A DNA stretch of 15,123 nucleotides from contig JAFOBK010000214.1 in assembly GCA_017381835.1 (NCBI GenBank), positions 1-15,123 on the forward strand. Direction: 5' to 3'. A model generated the notes under the pieces. The model had not been told where the DNA came from, ran no database searches, and saw only the letters and a program-made list of their open reading frames with translations. Shown piece after piece: positions 1-5,875 of this stretch (position 1 is the first letter of the stretch; the number at the start of each line of letters is the position of its first letter). A program made the position numbers and the translations under genes. Source of the DNA: Oscillospiraceae bacterium (GTDB lineage Bacteria; Bacillota_A; Clostridia; Oscillospirales; Oscillospiraceae).

Positions 1-4
1 GATT

Positions 5-481
5 ATGGAGATGTTTCTGAAGATGATCCCCATGGTGGTGATCAGCGCAGCGCTGGAACTGTTTTTCTTGGTGCCGATGCTGTACCGGTTCCGCCTGGCG
101 GAGTTTGCCATTTTGCAGTATCCCGGCGTGAGAGGCCTTGCGGCTATGGTGATCAGCGCTTCTTTGTTGCGCCGCAGACGGTGGCAGCTGTTTAAGTTGG
201 ATCTGCGGCTGTGGTGGTACTACGGTCTGAAAGTACTGTGTGTCATGCTCCTGTATGCAGAACTTCTGCTGGGCGCTATTGGCATTGCGTTGCCTGCCGG
301 AGAACTTACGTTCCTGATACCGTACTTACTGTATCTGGCGGGTCTGTTCCTGGTGGAGATGCTGTTCCGACCCCAGGTGGATACGGCGTATGCTGCATTC
401 TATGAAAAGCTGGTGGAACTGGGCCCCGTTCCCGGAAAGTGGTCCGTCCCTATGCCCCAGCAGACACCCCCGGAAGAATAA
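5..481 (+). CDS. Integral membrane protein of unknown function (start may lie outside window)
   Basis: I do not recognise this 158-residue protein. It has about four hydrophobic stretches (roughly residues 5-30, 38-55, 70-93 and 98-120), separated by basic loops such as LLRRRRW, so it should sit in the cytoplasmic membrane. The C-terminal 35 residues are hydrophilic and Pro-rich and end in TPPEE, probably a cytoplasmic tail. The first in-frame ATG is only five bases into the window, so no ribosome binding site can be judged and the real start may be upstream. A strong terminator follows about 25 bases after the stop, so it is the last gene of its transcription unit. Base composition matches the core genes. 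Confidence is high that it is coding and nil on function. Confidence 0.7.
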   Translation: MEMFLKMIPMVVISAALELFFLVPMLYRFRLAEFAILQYPGVRGLAAMVISASLLRRRRWQLFKLDLRLWWYYGLKVLCVMLLYAELLLGAIGIALPAGELTFLIPYLLYLAGLFLVEMLFRPQVDTAYAAFYEKLVELGPVPGKWSVPMPQQTPPEE

Positions 482-505
482 TGAGGACGCGTGTGCAAAA
501 TAATG

Positions 506-538
506 AAAGCCAAGCTGGATTTTACAGCTTGGCTTTTT
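506..538 (+). terminator. Intrinsic terminator after the membrane-protein gene
   Basis: A perfect 10-bp stem (AGCCAAGCTG at 508-517 with CAGCTTGGCT at 525-534) has a 7-base loop and is followed by TTTT. It lies 25 bases after the stop at 481. The repeat islet begins immediately after the T-run. Confidence 0.9.
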
Positions 539-750
539 GCGGCGGGTCGCCGCTGACAATGCGTGCAAGGTGCTATGCACTTCGTTACTGCCCTGACCCG
601 CTCGGTATCGTTCCTACAAAGCAGTTAGACAAATTGGAATTTGGCGGCGAGTCGCCGCTGACAATGCGTGCAGGGTGCAGTTCTTTTCGTTATTGCCCTA
701 ACCTGCTCGGTATCGTTCCTGCAGTACAGTTCGACAAGTTGGAATTCGAC
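539..750 (+). repeat. Tandem 105-bp repeat (two copies) of the islet repeat family
   Basis: Two units, 539-643 and 644-748, align over their whole length with scattered substitutions. Each starts GCGGCG(G/A)GTCGCCGCTGAC and ends with the family motif GTTAGACAAATTGGAATTT, at 624-642 and, diverged, at 729-747. A third copy of the same subtype is at 11016-11120. The family motif recurs at the edges of every repeat block in the window. The unit length is a multiple of three, so one frame stays open across both copies, but I see no start or coding signal that supports a protein. The block lies between the terminator at 538 and the stop codon of the minus-strand gene at 753. Confidence 0.85.
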
Positions 751-752
751 TG

Positions 753-1217
753 TTAGCAAAATTCTTTTTTGATAGCCTTAACAGCTGAGTTAAAAGTTGC
801 TTTCGTTCCGAGCTTACAAAGTAGATAGCCAAATGCACACATAGCAAGCGGTATAAAAAGTGGGAAAAGTCTGTCTAAATTGGATGTGATGGCGAGCATA
901 ATGAAAAATATTTCCATTGCCATCAAGAAACTGAACCATAATGCCATAAAAACTCGCACAAATTTCACAGGCTGTCCAATCATTTGTAGCTCAGTTTGTG
1001 AATCGCGGTCAGAAATAACAATGTCAATTTCTGGTACAAAAGAATTTCTATATGGCATATTACGAAATGTTGGCTTCAAGCTACAACCTTTGATTTTTTT
1101 CTGATATGCGTAATCCCAATTAGTATGTTGACGAATTATTTCAGGGAGAATTTCAAAACCATTAGTAGCGATGGTTTTATTTATATAATGCGTTGCCATT
1201 TCAGTAAAGAGTTTCAT
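753..1217 (-). CDS. AT-rich cargo gene: two-helix membrane protein of unknown function
   Basis: A 154-residue protein I cannot assign. Residues 1-86 are soluble and contain a run of charged and polar segments. Two membrane helices follow (about 87-110 and 116-135), then a basic C-terminus (VKAIKKEFC). The start at 1217 has a good ribosome binding site (AAAGGAG, 6-7 bases upstream). Base composition differs sharply from the neighbours: 20 of 60 bases are G/C in a hand count at 901-960. The stop codon lies two bases from a copy of the islet repeat motif, and a 196-bp repeat element sits upstream of the start. No partner gene is adjacent in the same orientation. The composition and repeat flanks suggest horizontally acquired cargo. 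Function could be anything from an immunity protein to a small membrane regulator. Confidence 0.75.
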   Translation of the reverse strand: MKLFTEMATHYINKTIATNGFEILPEIIRQHTNWDYAYQKKIKGCSLKPTFRNMPYRNSFVPEIDIVISDRDSQTELQMIGQPVKFVRVFMALWFSFLMAMEIFFIMLAITSNLDRLFPLFIPLAMCAFGYLLCKLGTKATFNSAVKAIKKEFC

Positions 1218-1238
1218 GAATTTCTCCTTTCTTACAGA

Positions 1239-1434
1239 CAGTTAGACAAATTTATATTTGACGAATCGTTTTCGGTGGAATATGTAGGGGCGGCCACTGG
1301 CCGTCCGTGCAGTGAAAAGTTACCATTCCGCATTGGGTTACTGCGAAATGGTAAAAATGTACCGCCGGACGAGCAATGCTCGCCCCTACATTCTGTGTCG
1401 TACATTACCTGCCAAATTCAAGCTTGTCTATCTG
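1239..1434. mobile_element. MITE-like 196-bp element with terminal inverted repeats
   Basis: The ends are inverted copies of the islet motif: CAGTTAGACAAATTTATATT on the left (1239-1258) and, read on the minus strand, CAGATAGACAAGCTTGAATT on the right (1434-1415). Inside is a second inverted pair, TGTAGGGGCG near 1281-1290 and CGCCCCTACA ending at 1390. Within that pair is a further stem, ACCATT(C/T)CGCA, so the element could fold into one long nested hairpin. No open reading frame large enough for a transposase is present, so any mobility would have to be supplied in trans. I see no convincing target-site duplication. Confidence 0.7.
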
Positions 1435-1469
1435 GTGTTATCCTATCACAACTTGTGCGCATATACAAG

Positions 1470-1503
1470 AACATGCACAGCAGAGAAGCCTGCTGTGCAT
1501 GTT
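1470..1503 (-). terminator. Strong hairpin downstream of rpiB, probable terminator
   Basis: A perfect 13-bp stem (AACATGCACAGCA, 1470-1482, with its complement at 1491-1503) has an 8-base loop and lies about 28 bases past the rpiB stop. On the minus strand the following run is only weakly T-rich (TTCTTGTATAT), so termination may be incomplete. It still marks the end of the yabP-to-rpiB cluster. Confidence 0.65.
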
Positions 1504-1530
1504 AACGGTCTTATAGACGCTTTTTGAATA

Positions 1531-1971
1531 TCAGCCTTCGTAGGTCATCAGCTTGTCGATACGGCGCTGATGGCGAGCGTCATGGGAGAACTCAGTGCCC
1601 AGCCAGGTATCGATGATCTCGAATGCCAGCATCTGGCCCACAACACCTGCGCCAATGGCCATCATGTTGGTGTCGTTATGCTCGCGGGTCAGGCGGGCAG
1701 ACATCACATCGGAAAGCAGTGCGCAGCGAACGCCCTTGACCTTGTTAGCAACGATGGAAACACCGATGCCGGTGGTGCACAGCACGATGCCCTTCTCACA
1801 TTCACCGGAGCCAACAGCCTGAGCAGCGGGGCCGGCAAAATCGGGGTAGTCGCAGCTAGCGGAAGAGTAGGTGCCGAAGTCCTTAACCTCGTAGCCCATC
1901 TTCTCCAGATGAGGGATCAGAGCTTCCTTCAGCGCCAGAGCGCCGTGGTCACAGCCAAGTGCAATTTTCAT
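1531..1971 (-). CDS. rpiB: Ribose-5-phosphate isomerase B
   Basis: RpiB/LacAB-family isomerase of the non-oxidative pentose phosphate pathway, interconverting ribose 5-phosphate and ribulose 5-phosphate in the cytosol. The 146-residue length is normal for RpiB. Family residues are present: MKIALGCDHG with Asp8 and His9, the catalytic Cys65 in LCTTGIG, His98 in REHND, and the C-terminal basic phosphate-binding segment DARHQRR. I chose the ATG at 1971 because GGAGG lies 7 bases upstream and the protein then starts with the conserved MKIALG. An upstream ATG at 2016 would add 15 residues lying inside the preceding gene and has no family support. The gene follows the FabG-like gene by 25 bases and is the last of the cluster. 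The related enzyme allose-6-phosphate isomerase is the main alternative. Confidence 0.93.
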   Translation of the reverse strand: MKIALGCDHGALALKEALIPHLEKMGYEVKDFGTYSSASCDYPDFAGPAAQAVGSGECEKGIVLCTTGIGVSIVANKVKGVRCALLSDVMSARLTREHNDTNMMAIGAGVVGQMLAFEIIDTWLGTEFSHDARHQRRIDKLMTYEG

Positions 1972-1996
1972 AGGTATGTCCTCCAAATATGTTTTT

Positions 1997-2695
1997 TTAA
2001 ATGATAAAACCGCCATTAACAGGCAGTACTTGTCCGGTTACAAAATCCGCATCGCTCAGGTAGAGCATTGCCTTCGCTACGTCCATGGGATCACCCAAAC
2101 GACCCACAGGGGTCTGCTCTTTCAGTTCCTCCATGATGACGGGATCCACATTGGCGCACATATCGGTCTGAATGACACCGGGAGCAACGCAGTTGACCCG
2201 AATGCCGCTGGGACCCAACTCCTGCGCCAGGGCTTTGGTCAGGGCAATCACAGCGCCTTTGGTGGCGGAGTAGGCAGCTTCGCAGGAAGCACCCACCTGA
2301 CCCCACATGGAGCTGACGGTGATGATGCATCCGCTGTGGGTGCGAAGGAAAGCGGGCATAGCGGCATTGACGCAGTGGAAAATGCCCTTCACATTTACAT
2401 CAAAGATCCGGTCCCACTGGGCCTCTTCCATTTGGCTCATAAGGCCCACATGGACGATGCCGGCATTGCAGATGAGGATATCCACATGGCCGATTTGAGA
2501 AAAGGCGGCATTTACAGCGGCACCGTCTGCCACATCGCAGCAGATGGCGGTGGCACCGGTGACTTCCGCTACACTTTTTGCGGCCTCGTGTTCTTTTTCA
2601 TAAAGGAAAAAGACCCGGTACCCTTTTTCGGCAAACAGCTTGACCGCGGCAGCGCCGATTCCACGGCTGCCTCCGGTGATCACAACAGTTGACAT
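1997..2695 (-). CDS. fabG: Short-chain dehydrogenase/reductase, FabG-like 3-oxoacyl-ACP reductase
   Basis: Classical SDR of 232 residues, most similar in layout to FabG, the NADPH-dependent 3-oxoacyl-[ACP] reductase of fatty acid elongation. Visible features in order are the nucleotide-binding TGGSRGIG (7-14), CNAG (76-79), Asn101, the catalytic Ser129 in VSS, and Tyr142-x3-Lys146 in YSATK. The PG and NGG motifs of the C-terminal half are also present. The ATG at 2695 has AGAGGT as ribosome binding site. It starts 16 bases after the S1-domain gene and is followed 25 bases later by rpiB, so all three are likely co-transcribed. It is not in a fab cluster, so another SDR substrate is possible. 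The SDR assignment is certain; the FabG activity is an inference. Confidence 0.8.
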   Translation of the reverse strand: MSTVVITGGSRGIGAAAVKLFAEKGYRVFFLYEKEHEAAKSVAEVTGATAICCDVADGAAVNAAFSQIGHVDILICNAGIVHVGLMSQMEEAQWDRIFDVNVKGIFHCVNAAMPAFLRTHSGCIITVSSMWGQVGASCEAAYSATKGAVIALTKALAQELGPSGIRVNCVAPGVIQTDMCANVDPVIMEELKEQTPVGRLGDPMDVAKAMLYLSDADFVTGQVLPVNGGFII

Positions 2696-2711
2696 AGGCT
2701 ACCTCTGGGGA

Positions 2712-3188
2712 TTATCTTCTGCGGCTCTTGGTCCGATGGTCGGAATACTGACGGATAGAAGAGATCTTGCTGTCAGATTCGCTCATGAACTGCTTGAGCT
2801 TCTCCTCAAACAGCTGATCGGCAGTCTTGGGCGCAGGGGGAGGAGTGGGTGCAGTACGCTGGGGACGATTCTGGGAAGGCGCATTGTTCTCACGACGGGG
2901 TGCACTGCCGCGGAAATTGTTGCCGCCCTGTCTGGGGGCTGCTTCCCGCTGGGGCTTGGCTTCCAGCCGCTTGATGGACAGATTGATCTTACCGCCATCC
3001 AGGCCGATGACCATGACTTTCACTTCCTGACCTTCGGTCAGATGCTGGCGGATATCGCTGACGTAGGTATTTGCCACCTCAGAAATATGTACCATACCGG
3101 TTTTGTTATCTTCCAGGGTGACAAATGCGCCAAAATTGGTGATTGTTTTTACCTTACCCTCTAATACGGCTCCAACGGTTAACTCCAT
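2712..3188 (-). CDS. S1-domain RNA-binding protein (YabR-like)
   Basis: 158 residues. An N-terminal S1 RNA-binding OB fold occupies about residues 3-75, with typical segments GAVLEGKVKTITNFGAFV, GMVHISEVA and KVMVIGLDGGKINLSIKR. A low-complexity middle (about 76-122) rich in Arg, Gln, Asn and Pro follows, then a short helix and a basic tail ending KSRRR. The fold and the place directly after divIC match Bacillus subtilis YabR, although this protein is longer because of the disordered tail. It probably binds RNA or ribosomes in the cytosol; a specific target is unknown. The start at 3188 has GGAGG but with a rather long spacing (about 12 bases). The next gene begins 16 bases after its stop. 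Confidence 0.85.
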   Translation of the reverse strand: MELTVGAVLEGKVKTITNFGAFVTLEDNKTGMVHISEVANTYVSDIRQHLTEGQEVKVMVIGLDGGKINLSIKRLEAKPQREAAPRQGGNNFRGSAPRRENNAPSQNRPQRTAPTPPPAPKTADQLFEEKLKQFMSESDSKISSIRQYSDHRTKSRRR

Positions 3189-3219
3189 GTTTATGCTATT
3201 TCCTCCATTAAAAATTAGC

Positions 3220-3528
3220 TTACTTACCGGGATTGAAAAATTGTGCGTCGGGATCCATCAGACCCAACTCTTCCATCGCAATGCGGCGGATACTTGCTTC
3301 CGTACCCAGCTCGGCGATGTGCTCCGTCAGTTCGGCGTTTTCCTGCTGCAGCTGCAGTGCCTGGGCCTGCAGTGCCTGCTTTTGCTGTTGATAGCCCAGC
3401 ATGGCGCCCCGAAGCGCCAGCAATGCGGCGGCGGAGACCAAAATTGTGACCAGCACCAGGATCTTCAGAAGCATGGGGCTTCGGCGGTAGACCAGTCGGA
3501 TCCGCTGGAAGGGATTGCGCTTTGCCAT
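3220..3528 (-). CDS. divIC: DivIC/FtsB-type septum formation initiator
   Basis: 102-residue bitopic membrane protein of the DivIC/FtsB family, a structural member of the divisome that partners with FtsL and DivIB/FtsQ. It has a basic N-terminus (MAKRNPFQRIRLVYRR), one membrane helix at about 20-41, a Gln-rich coiled coil at about 45-75, and the extracytoplasmic segment IRRIAMEELGLMDPDAQ, typical of the family. GGAGG lies 7 bases before the ATG at 3528. It follows yabP-yabQ and precedes an S1 gene, the order seen in Bacillus. Oddly, the yabQ frame stays open across all of it. A separate SigA-like promoter just upstream would let this essential gene be expressed in growing cells independently of the sporulation promoter. 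Confidence 0.9.
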   Translation of the reverse strand: MAKRNPFQRIRLVYRRSPMLLKILVLVTILVSAAALLALRGAMLGYQQQKQALQAQALQLQQENAELTEHIAELGTEASIRRIAMEELGLMDPDAQFFNPGK

Positions 3529-3955
3529 TGGAATTCCTCCGGTTCTTCGTCTTTTTTGACGGATGTTGATTACACTTTATTGTAACCCATTTTTTGCTCC
3601 TTGCAAAGAGAAAATTTACGAAATCCACGGATTTTTTCAAAGTATTTTTGAAAGGAAGCCAAAGAAAGCAGAAGATGCGGGAAAACACTTTCCAAAAAGA
3701 GGAAAATAAAGGGCGCAGGAAGATCCCAAAACTGCATTCCCAAAGGAGAATTCCGGCAAAAAGGGAGATAGTATAGCCCATCCGCGGATCGCCGCCGCAC
3801 AGACCGAATATCAAAATCAGCCAGACCCAAAAGAAAACGATCACAAACAGCAGATCGCCCAACCAGCGGGGGCGAAACGGGCGCATAAAACCGTAAAGAA
3901 GTCCCAAACCGCAGCCCAGCAGCAATCCTTGCCATAAATGCAGAAATCCCGTCAT
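3224..3955 (-). CDS. yabQ: YabQ-like spore cortex biosynthesis membrane protein, C-terminus overlapping divIC
   Basis: The first ~120 residues form a membrane protein with four hydrophobic stretches (about 5-22, 35-52, 60-78 and 80-108), ending in a basic tail. The start ATG overlaps the yabP stop (ATGA), so the two are translationally coupled. YabQ in Bacillus is needed for spore cortex formation. Placement between yabP and divIC carries most of the assignment, because family similarity by eye is modest. After about residue 122 the frame does not stop but runs 305 bases through divIC in another frame; that tail (Gly, Arg, Ala and Pro-rich) looks like a by-product. At 3590-3595 is a run of six A on the coding strand. 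A one-base slip there would give SKKMGYNKV and a stop at 3570-3572. The functional protein may therefore be only about 128 residues. Confidence 0.7.
   Translation of the reverse strand: MTGFLHLWQGLLLGCGLGLLYGFMRPFRPRWLGDLLFVIVFFWVWLILIFGLCGGDPRMGYTISLFAGILLWECSFGIFLRPLFSSFWKVFSRIFCFLWLPFKNTLKKSVDFVNFLFARSKKWVTIKCNQHPSKKTKNRRNSNGKAQSLPADPTGLPPKPHASEDPGAGHNFGLRRRIAGASGRHAGLSTAKAGTAGPGTAAAAGKRRTDGAHRRAGYGSKYPPHCDGRVGSDGSRRTIFQSR
3579..3606 (-). promoter_or_regulatory. SigA-type promoter for divIC inside the yabQ 3' end
   Basis: On the minus strand TTGCAA (3606-3601), a 16-base spacer and TACAAT (3584-3579) match the SigA consensus in 4 and 5 of 6 positions. Transcription would start about 3572, some 45 bases before the divIC start codon. 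Confidence 0.6.
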
Positions 3956-4218
3956 CCCAGCAGTCTGCGGAAGAAACCCTCGGGCCGTGGCTCTTCGTAG
4001 ATGAGAGAGCAGATGTACCCGCTGACACTTACCTGCCCGCCTTCCACACTGAGGGTTTTCAGAACAAGATCCTTTCCCGATACATTGAGGATCCCCAGTT
4101 GGGTTTTCAGAATGATCCCGGTATCGTCAAAACTGACGACTTCCGTGACACCACTCATGGTCAGATCCTCCCGCTGGTTCAGGGTCAGCTTGTGGGGCAG
4201 CTGCAGAATATCCTCCAT
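3952..4218 (-). CDS. yabP: YabP-family sporulation protein
   Basis: 88-residue YabP-like protein. The segment LPHKLTLNQREDLTMSGVTE followed by VVSFDDTGIILKTQLGILNVSG is typical of the YabP/YqfC family, whose members act in the spore mother cell; YabP itself is needed for cortex assembly in Bacillus. GGAGG at 4230-4226 abuts an ATG at 4224 but lies six bases before the in-frame ATG at 4218, so the latter is the better start (protein begins MEDILQL). The stop overlaps the next start as ATGA, coupling it to yabQ. A SigE-like promoter lies directly upstream. Together these point to mother-cell expression during sporulation and make the organism a likely spore former. Confidence 0.88.
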   Translation of the reverse strand: MEDILQLPHKLTLNQREDLTMSGVTEVVSFDDTGIILKTQLGILNVSGKDLVLKTLSVEGGQVSVSGYICSLIYEEPRPEGFFRRLLG

Positions 4219-4241
4219 ATCCATCCTCCTTGCTTTTTGAT

Positions 4242-4270
4242 AGCCTATGGAAAATCAGGGGCAGATATGC
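4242..4270 (-). promoter_or_regulatory. Candidate SigE promoter for yabP-yabQ
   Basis: Minus strand: GCATATC (4270-4264), 14-base spacer, CATAGGCT (4249-4242). Against the Bacillus SigE consensus (KMATATT, then CATACAMT) this matches 6 of 7 and 6 of 8 positions, at the expected spacing. The inferred start site near 4235 is just ahead of the yabP ribosome binding site. It fits the known SigE control of yabP in Bacillus. Confidence 0.6.
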
Positions 4271-4274
4271 TTCG

Positions 4275-4303
4275 TTGACAATCTTCTGCCCAACGGGTAT
4301 ACT
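4275..4303 (+). promoter_or_regulatory. Near-consensus SigA promoter for the PPTase-tatD operon
   Basis: TTGACA (4275-4280), exactly 17 bases, then TATACT (4298-4303). The -35 box is perfect and the -10 box has five of six consensus bases. The inferred start at about 4310 lies after the ATG at 4247, so translation must begin later, at GTG 4328. It is divergent from the SigE-like promoter of yabP. Confidence 0.85.
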
Positions 4304-4327
4304 AAAAAAGACAAAGGGGGGAGAGCG

Positions 4328-4813
4328 GTGTATTTGGAAGGACGGGAAATTCCCAAAGGCAAGGGTCATGAAGAAGGCAGACGGCTGCTGGAAGAGATGT
4401 ACCGACGCTATGTAGGAGACCCCATGCCCCAAATCCTGCTGGAGGAACGGGGAAAACCCTATTTTGCGGATTCCCCCTGGCATTTTTCTATTTCCCATAC
4501 ACCAAACCATGTGTTCTGCGCCTTGTCCACCAGACCCATCGGCATTGATGCGGAAGAAGCGGACCGGCAGATTAAACTGCGGTTGGCTGATAAGATTTTG
4601 TCCCCCATGGAGCGGCAGCAATTTGATGCAGCCTCTGACAAAAGGCTGGCTTTGCTGACCTTTTGGGTGCTGAAAGAAGCCCAGGGAAAGCACAGCGGAA
4701 AGGGCCTTGCCGGCTACCCCAATCATACGGAATTTACCCTCTCCGACCCCAGGGTCCGGGAGATAGACGGCTGCCTGGTGGCAGTAATAGAGGAGGAAGA
4801 CCATGTTATTTGA
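4328..4813 (+). CDS. 4'-phosphopantetheinyl transferase (Sfp/AcpT type)
   Basis: Transfers the 4'-phosphopantetheine arm of coenzyme A to a conserved Ser of carrier proteins, converting apo to holo ACP in the cytosol. Counting from the GTG at 4328 (161 residues), the family motifs are FSISHTPN (53-60), IGIDAEE with metal ligands Asp74 and Glu76 (71-77), and WVLKEAQGK with Glu117 and Lys121 (113-121). The GTG start is preferred because a strong promoter ends at 4303, AAAGGGGGGAG lies at 4313-4323, and the earlier in-frame ATG at 4247 has no ribosome binding site and would be untranscribed. No carrier-protein or peptide synthetase gene is near, so the substrate is unknown; fatty-acid ACP is the simplest guess. 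The 3' end overlaps tatD by 11 bases, so the two form an operon. Confidence 0.85.
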   Translation: MYLEGREIPKGKGHEEGRRLLEEMYRRYVGDPMPQILLEERGKPYFADSPWHFSISHTPNHVFCALSTRPIGIDAEEADRQIKLRLADKILSPMERQQFDAASDKRLALLTFWVLKEAQGKHSGKGLAGYPNHTEFTLSDPRVREIDGCLVAVIEEEDHVI

Positions 4814-5567
4814 TACCCATGCCCATTTGAACGATCCGGCTTTTGATGAGGACAGAGCCGAGCTTTTGGAAACCTTCAAGGATGCCGGTGTCGGCCTGGT
4901 GCTGAACGCAGGCTGCAGCCTGGAGAGTTCTAAGGATTGCATCGCTCTGGCGGATGCTTACCCCTGGATCTACTGCTCCGTAGGCACCCATCCGGATACT
5001 GCCGATGAAGTAAATGAAGAAGTGCTGGAAGCTTACCGGCAGATGTGCAAGCATCCCAAGGTGAAGGCCATTGGCGAAATCGGTTTGGATTATTACTACG
5101 AGACCATCCACAGAGAAGCCCAGATGAAGGCATTCCGGATGCAGATGGCGCTGGCACAGGAGTTGGATATGCCTGTCATTATCCACGAACGGGATGCACA
5201 TAATGACGGCATGACCATCGTAAAGGAATTTCCCAAGGTAAAGGGTGTGTTCCATTGCTATTCCGGCTCCGCGGAAATGGCCCGACAGCTGGTGAATATG
5301 GGCTGGTACATCGGCTTTACCGGTGTGCTGACCTTCAAAAATGCCCGCAAAGCGGTGGAAACCGCAGCCTCCATCCCCCTGGACCGGATCGTGCTGGAGA
5401 CTGACTGCCCCTTTATGGCACCGGAACCCTACCGCGGCAAGCGCAACCATCCCGGCTATCTTCCCAAGATGGCGGAAAAGCTGGCTCAGATCAGAGGCAT
5501 GGATGTGGAGGAGATCATCCGCATCACCACGGAAAATGCCAAGCGGCTGTACAGAATTGAAGATTAA
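4803..5567 (+). CDS. tatD: TatD family metal-dependent hydrolase (DNase)
   Basis: 254-residue TIM-barrel amidohydrolase-fold enzyme of the TatD/YcfH family, a metal-dependent 3'-to-5' deoxyribonuclease linked to DNA repair. All metal-binding residues are visible: His6 and His8 in FDTHAHLN, Glu92 in GEIGLDYYY, His128 in VIIHERDAH, His151 in FHCYSGS, and Asp201 in ETDCPFMAP. Length is normal for the family. The ATG at 4803 has GGAGGA seven bases upstream and lies inside the 3' end of the PPTase gene, so translation is probably coupled. A strong terminator follows the stop at once. The exact physiological substrate is not shown by sequence. Confidence 0.93.
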   Translation: MLFDTHAHLNDPAFDEDRAELLETFKDAGVGLVLNAGCSLESSKDCIALADAYPWIYCSVGTHPDTADEVNEEVLEAYRQMCKHPKVKAIGEIGLDYYYETIHREAQMKAFRMQMALAQELDMPVIIHERDAHNDGMTIVKEFPKVKGVFHCYSGSAEMARQLVNMGWYIGFTGVLTFKNARKAVETAASIPLDRIVLETDCPFMAPEPYRGKRNHPGYLPKMAEKLAQIRGMDVEEIIRITTENAKRLYRIED

Positions 5568-5570
5568 AAT

Positions 5571-5597
5571 AAGGGTGCCCGATTGGGCACCCTTTTA
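5571..5597. terminator. Terminator after tatD, possibly bidirectional
   Basis: A perfect 10-bp stem (AAGGGTGCCC, 5571-5580, with 5585-5594) has a GATT loop and a following TTTATTA run. It lies three bases after the tatD stop. It also sits eight bases beyond the stop of the convergent small Cys-rich gene, where the opposite tail (AAGGG preceded by TTATTTT on the minus strand) could serve too. Confidence 0.88.
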
Positions 5598-5605
5598 TTA
5601 TAGTA

Positions 5606-5761
5606 TTAGCAGCAGCCGCAGTTATTGTCGCAGCCACAGCCGCCATTATTGTAGTTGCCGCAGCCGTTGCCGCCCCAGGAGCCGCCGCAGTTGCAGAACA
5701 GCAGGATCAGGATGATGATCCAGCAAATATTACCGCCGCAGAAACCATTGTTGTTACACAT
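5606..5761 (-). CDS. Tiny Cys/Gly/Asn-rich protein with one membrane helix
   Basis: 51 residues, of which 35 are Cys (11), Gly (13) or Asn (11). A Cys-rich N-terminus is followed by one very hydrophobic helix, WIIILILLF (14-22), and a C-terminal tail with six Cys, ending CGCDNNCGCC. The ATG at 5761 has GGAGG eight bases upstream; an ATG at 5794 lacks one. I do not recognise a named family. The design recalls small YjcZ-like sporulation proteins and spore-coat peptides, with a short hydrophobic core flanked by Gly-rich sequence, but that is only a resemblance. Cys pairs could bind metal or cross-link. It is monocistronic, between two terminators, with a small hairpin (AGCGGC/GCCGCT, 5787-5802) in its leader. 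I saw no confident promoter. Confidence 0.75.
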   Translation of the reverse strand: MCNNNGFCGGNICWIIILILLFCNCGGSWGGNGCGNYNNGGCGCDNNCGCC

Positions 5762-5836
5762 ATACACTACCTCCGAAAAATTCTTCAGCGGCACTTGCCG
5801 CTCATTCCAAGATATTCCGGAAGGGGAAATTGGTGC

Positions 5837-5867
5837 AAAAAAAGCCGGTGTAGAACACCGGCTTTTT
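5837..5867 (-). terminator. Terminator after the nucleotidyltransferase gene
   Basis: On the minus strand AAAAAGCCGGTGT, a three-base loop and ACACCGGCTTTTTTT form a long perfect stem with a T-run, starting nine bases after the stop at 5876. It isolates the Cys-rich gene downstream. Confidence 0.9.
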
Positions 5868-5875
5868 ATTTTACA

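Noticed and set aside
439..756. Open frame across the tandem repeat, giving a repeated peptide with PLTMRA and RYCPDPLGIV-like segments; the third repeat copy near 11030 is open in the same frame.
   Set aside because: The openness follows from a 105-bp period without internal stops and only three copies. There is no ribosome binding site or start tied to the repeat, and the sequence overlaps a terminator.
1976..2692. Long plus-strand frames opposite fabG, the nucleotidyltransferase, capA and plsC genes.
   Set aside because: Each is the mirror of a gene with clear family motifs and a good ribosome binding site on the opposite strand or frame.
3570..4028. Long open frame antiparallel in phase to yabP/yabQ on the minus strand.
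   Set aside because: It has no ribosome binding site and overlaps two better supported genes. Only its last codons matter, as the possible end of YabQ after a -1 slip.
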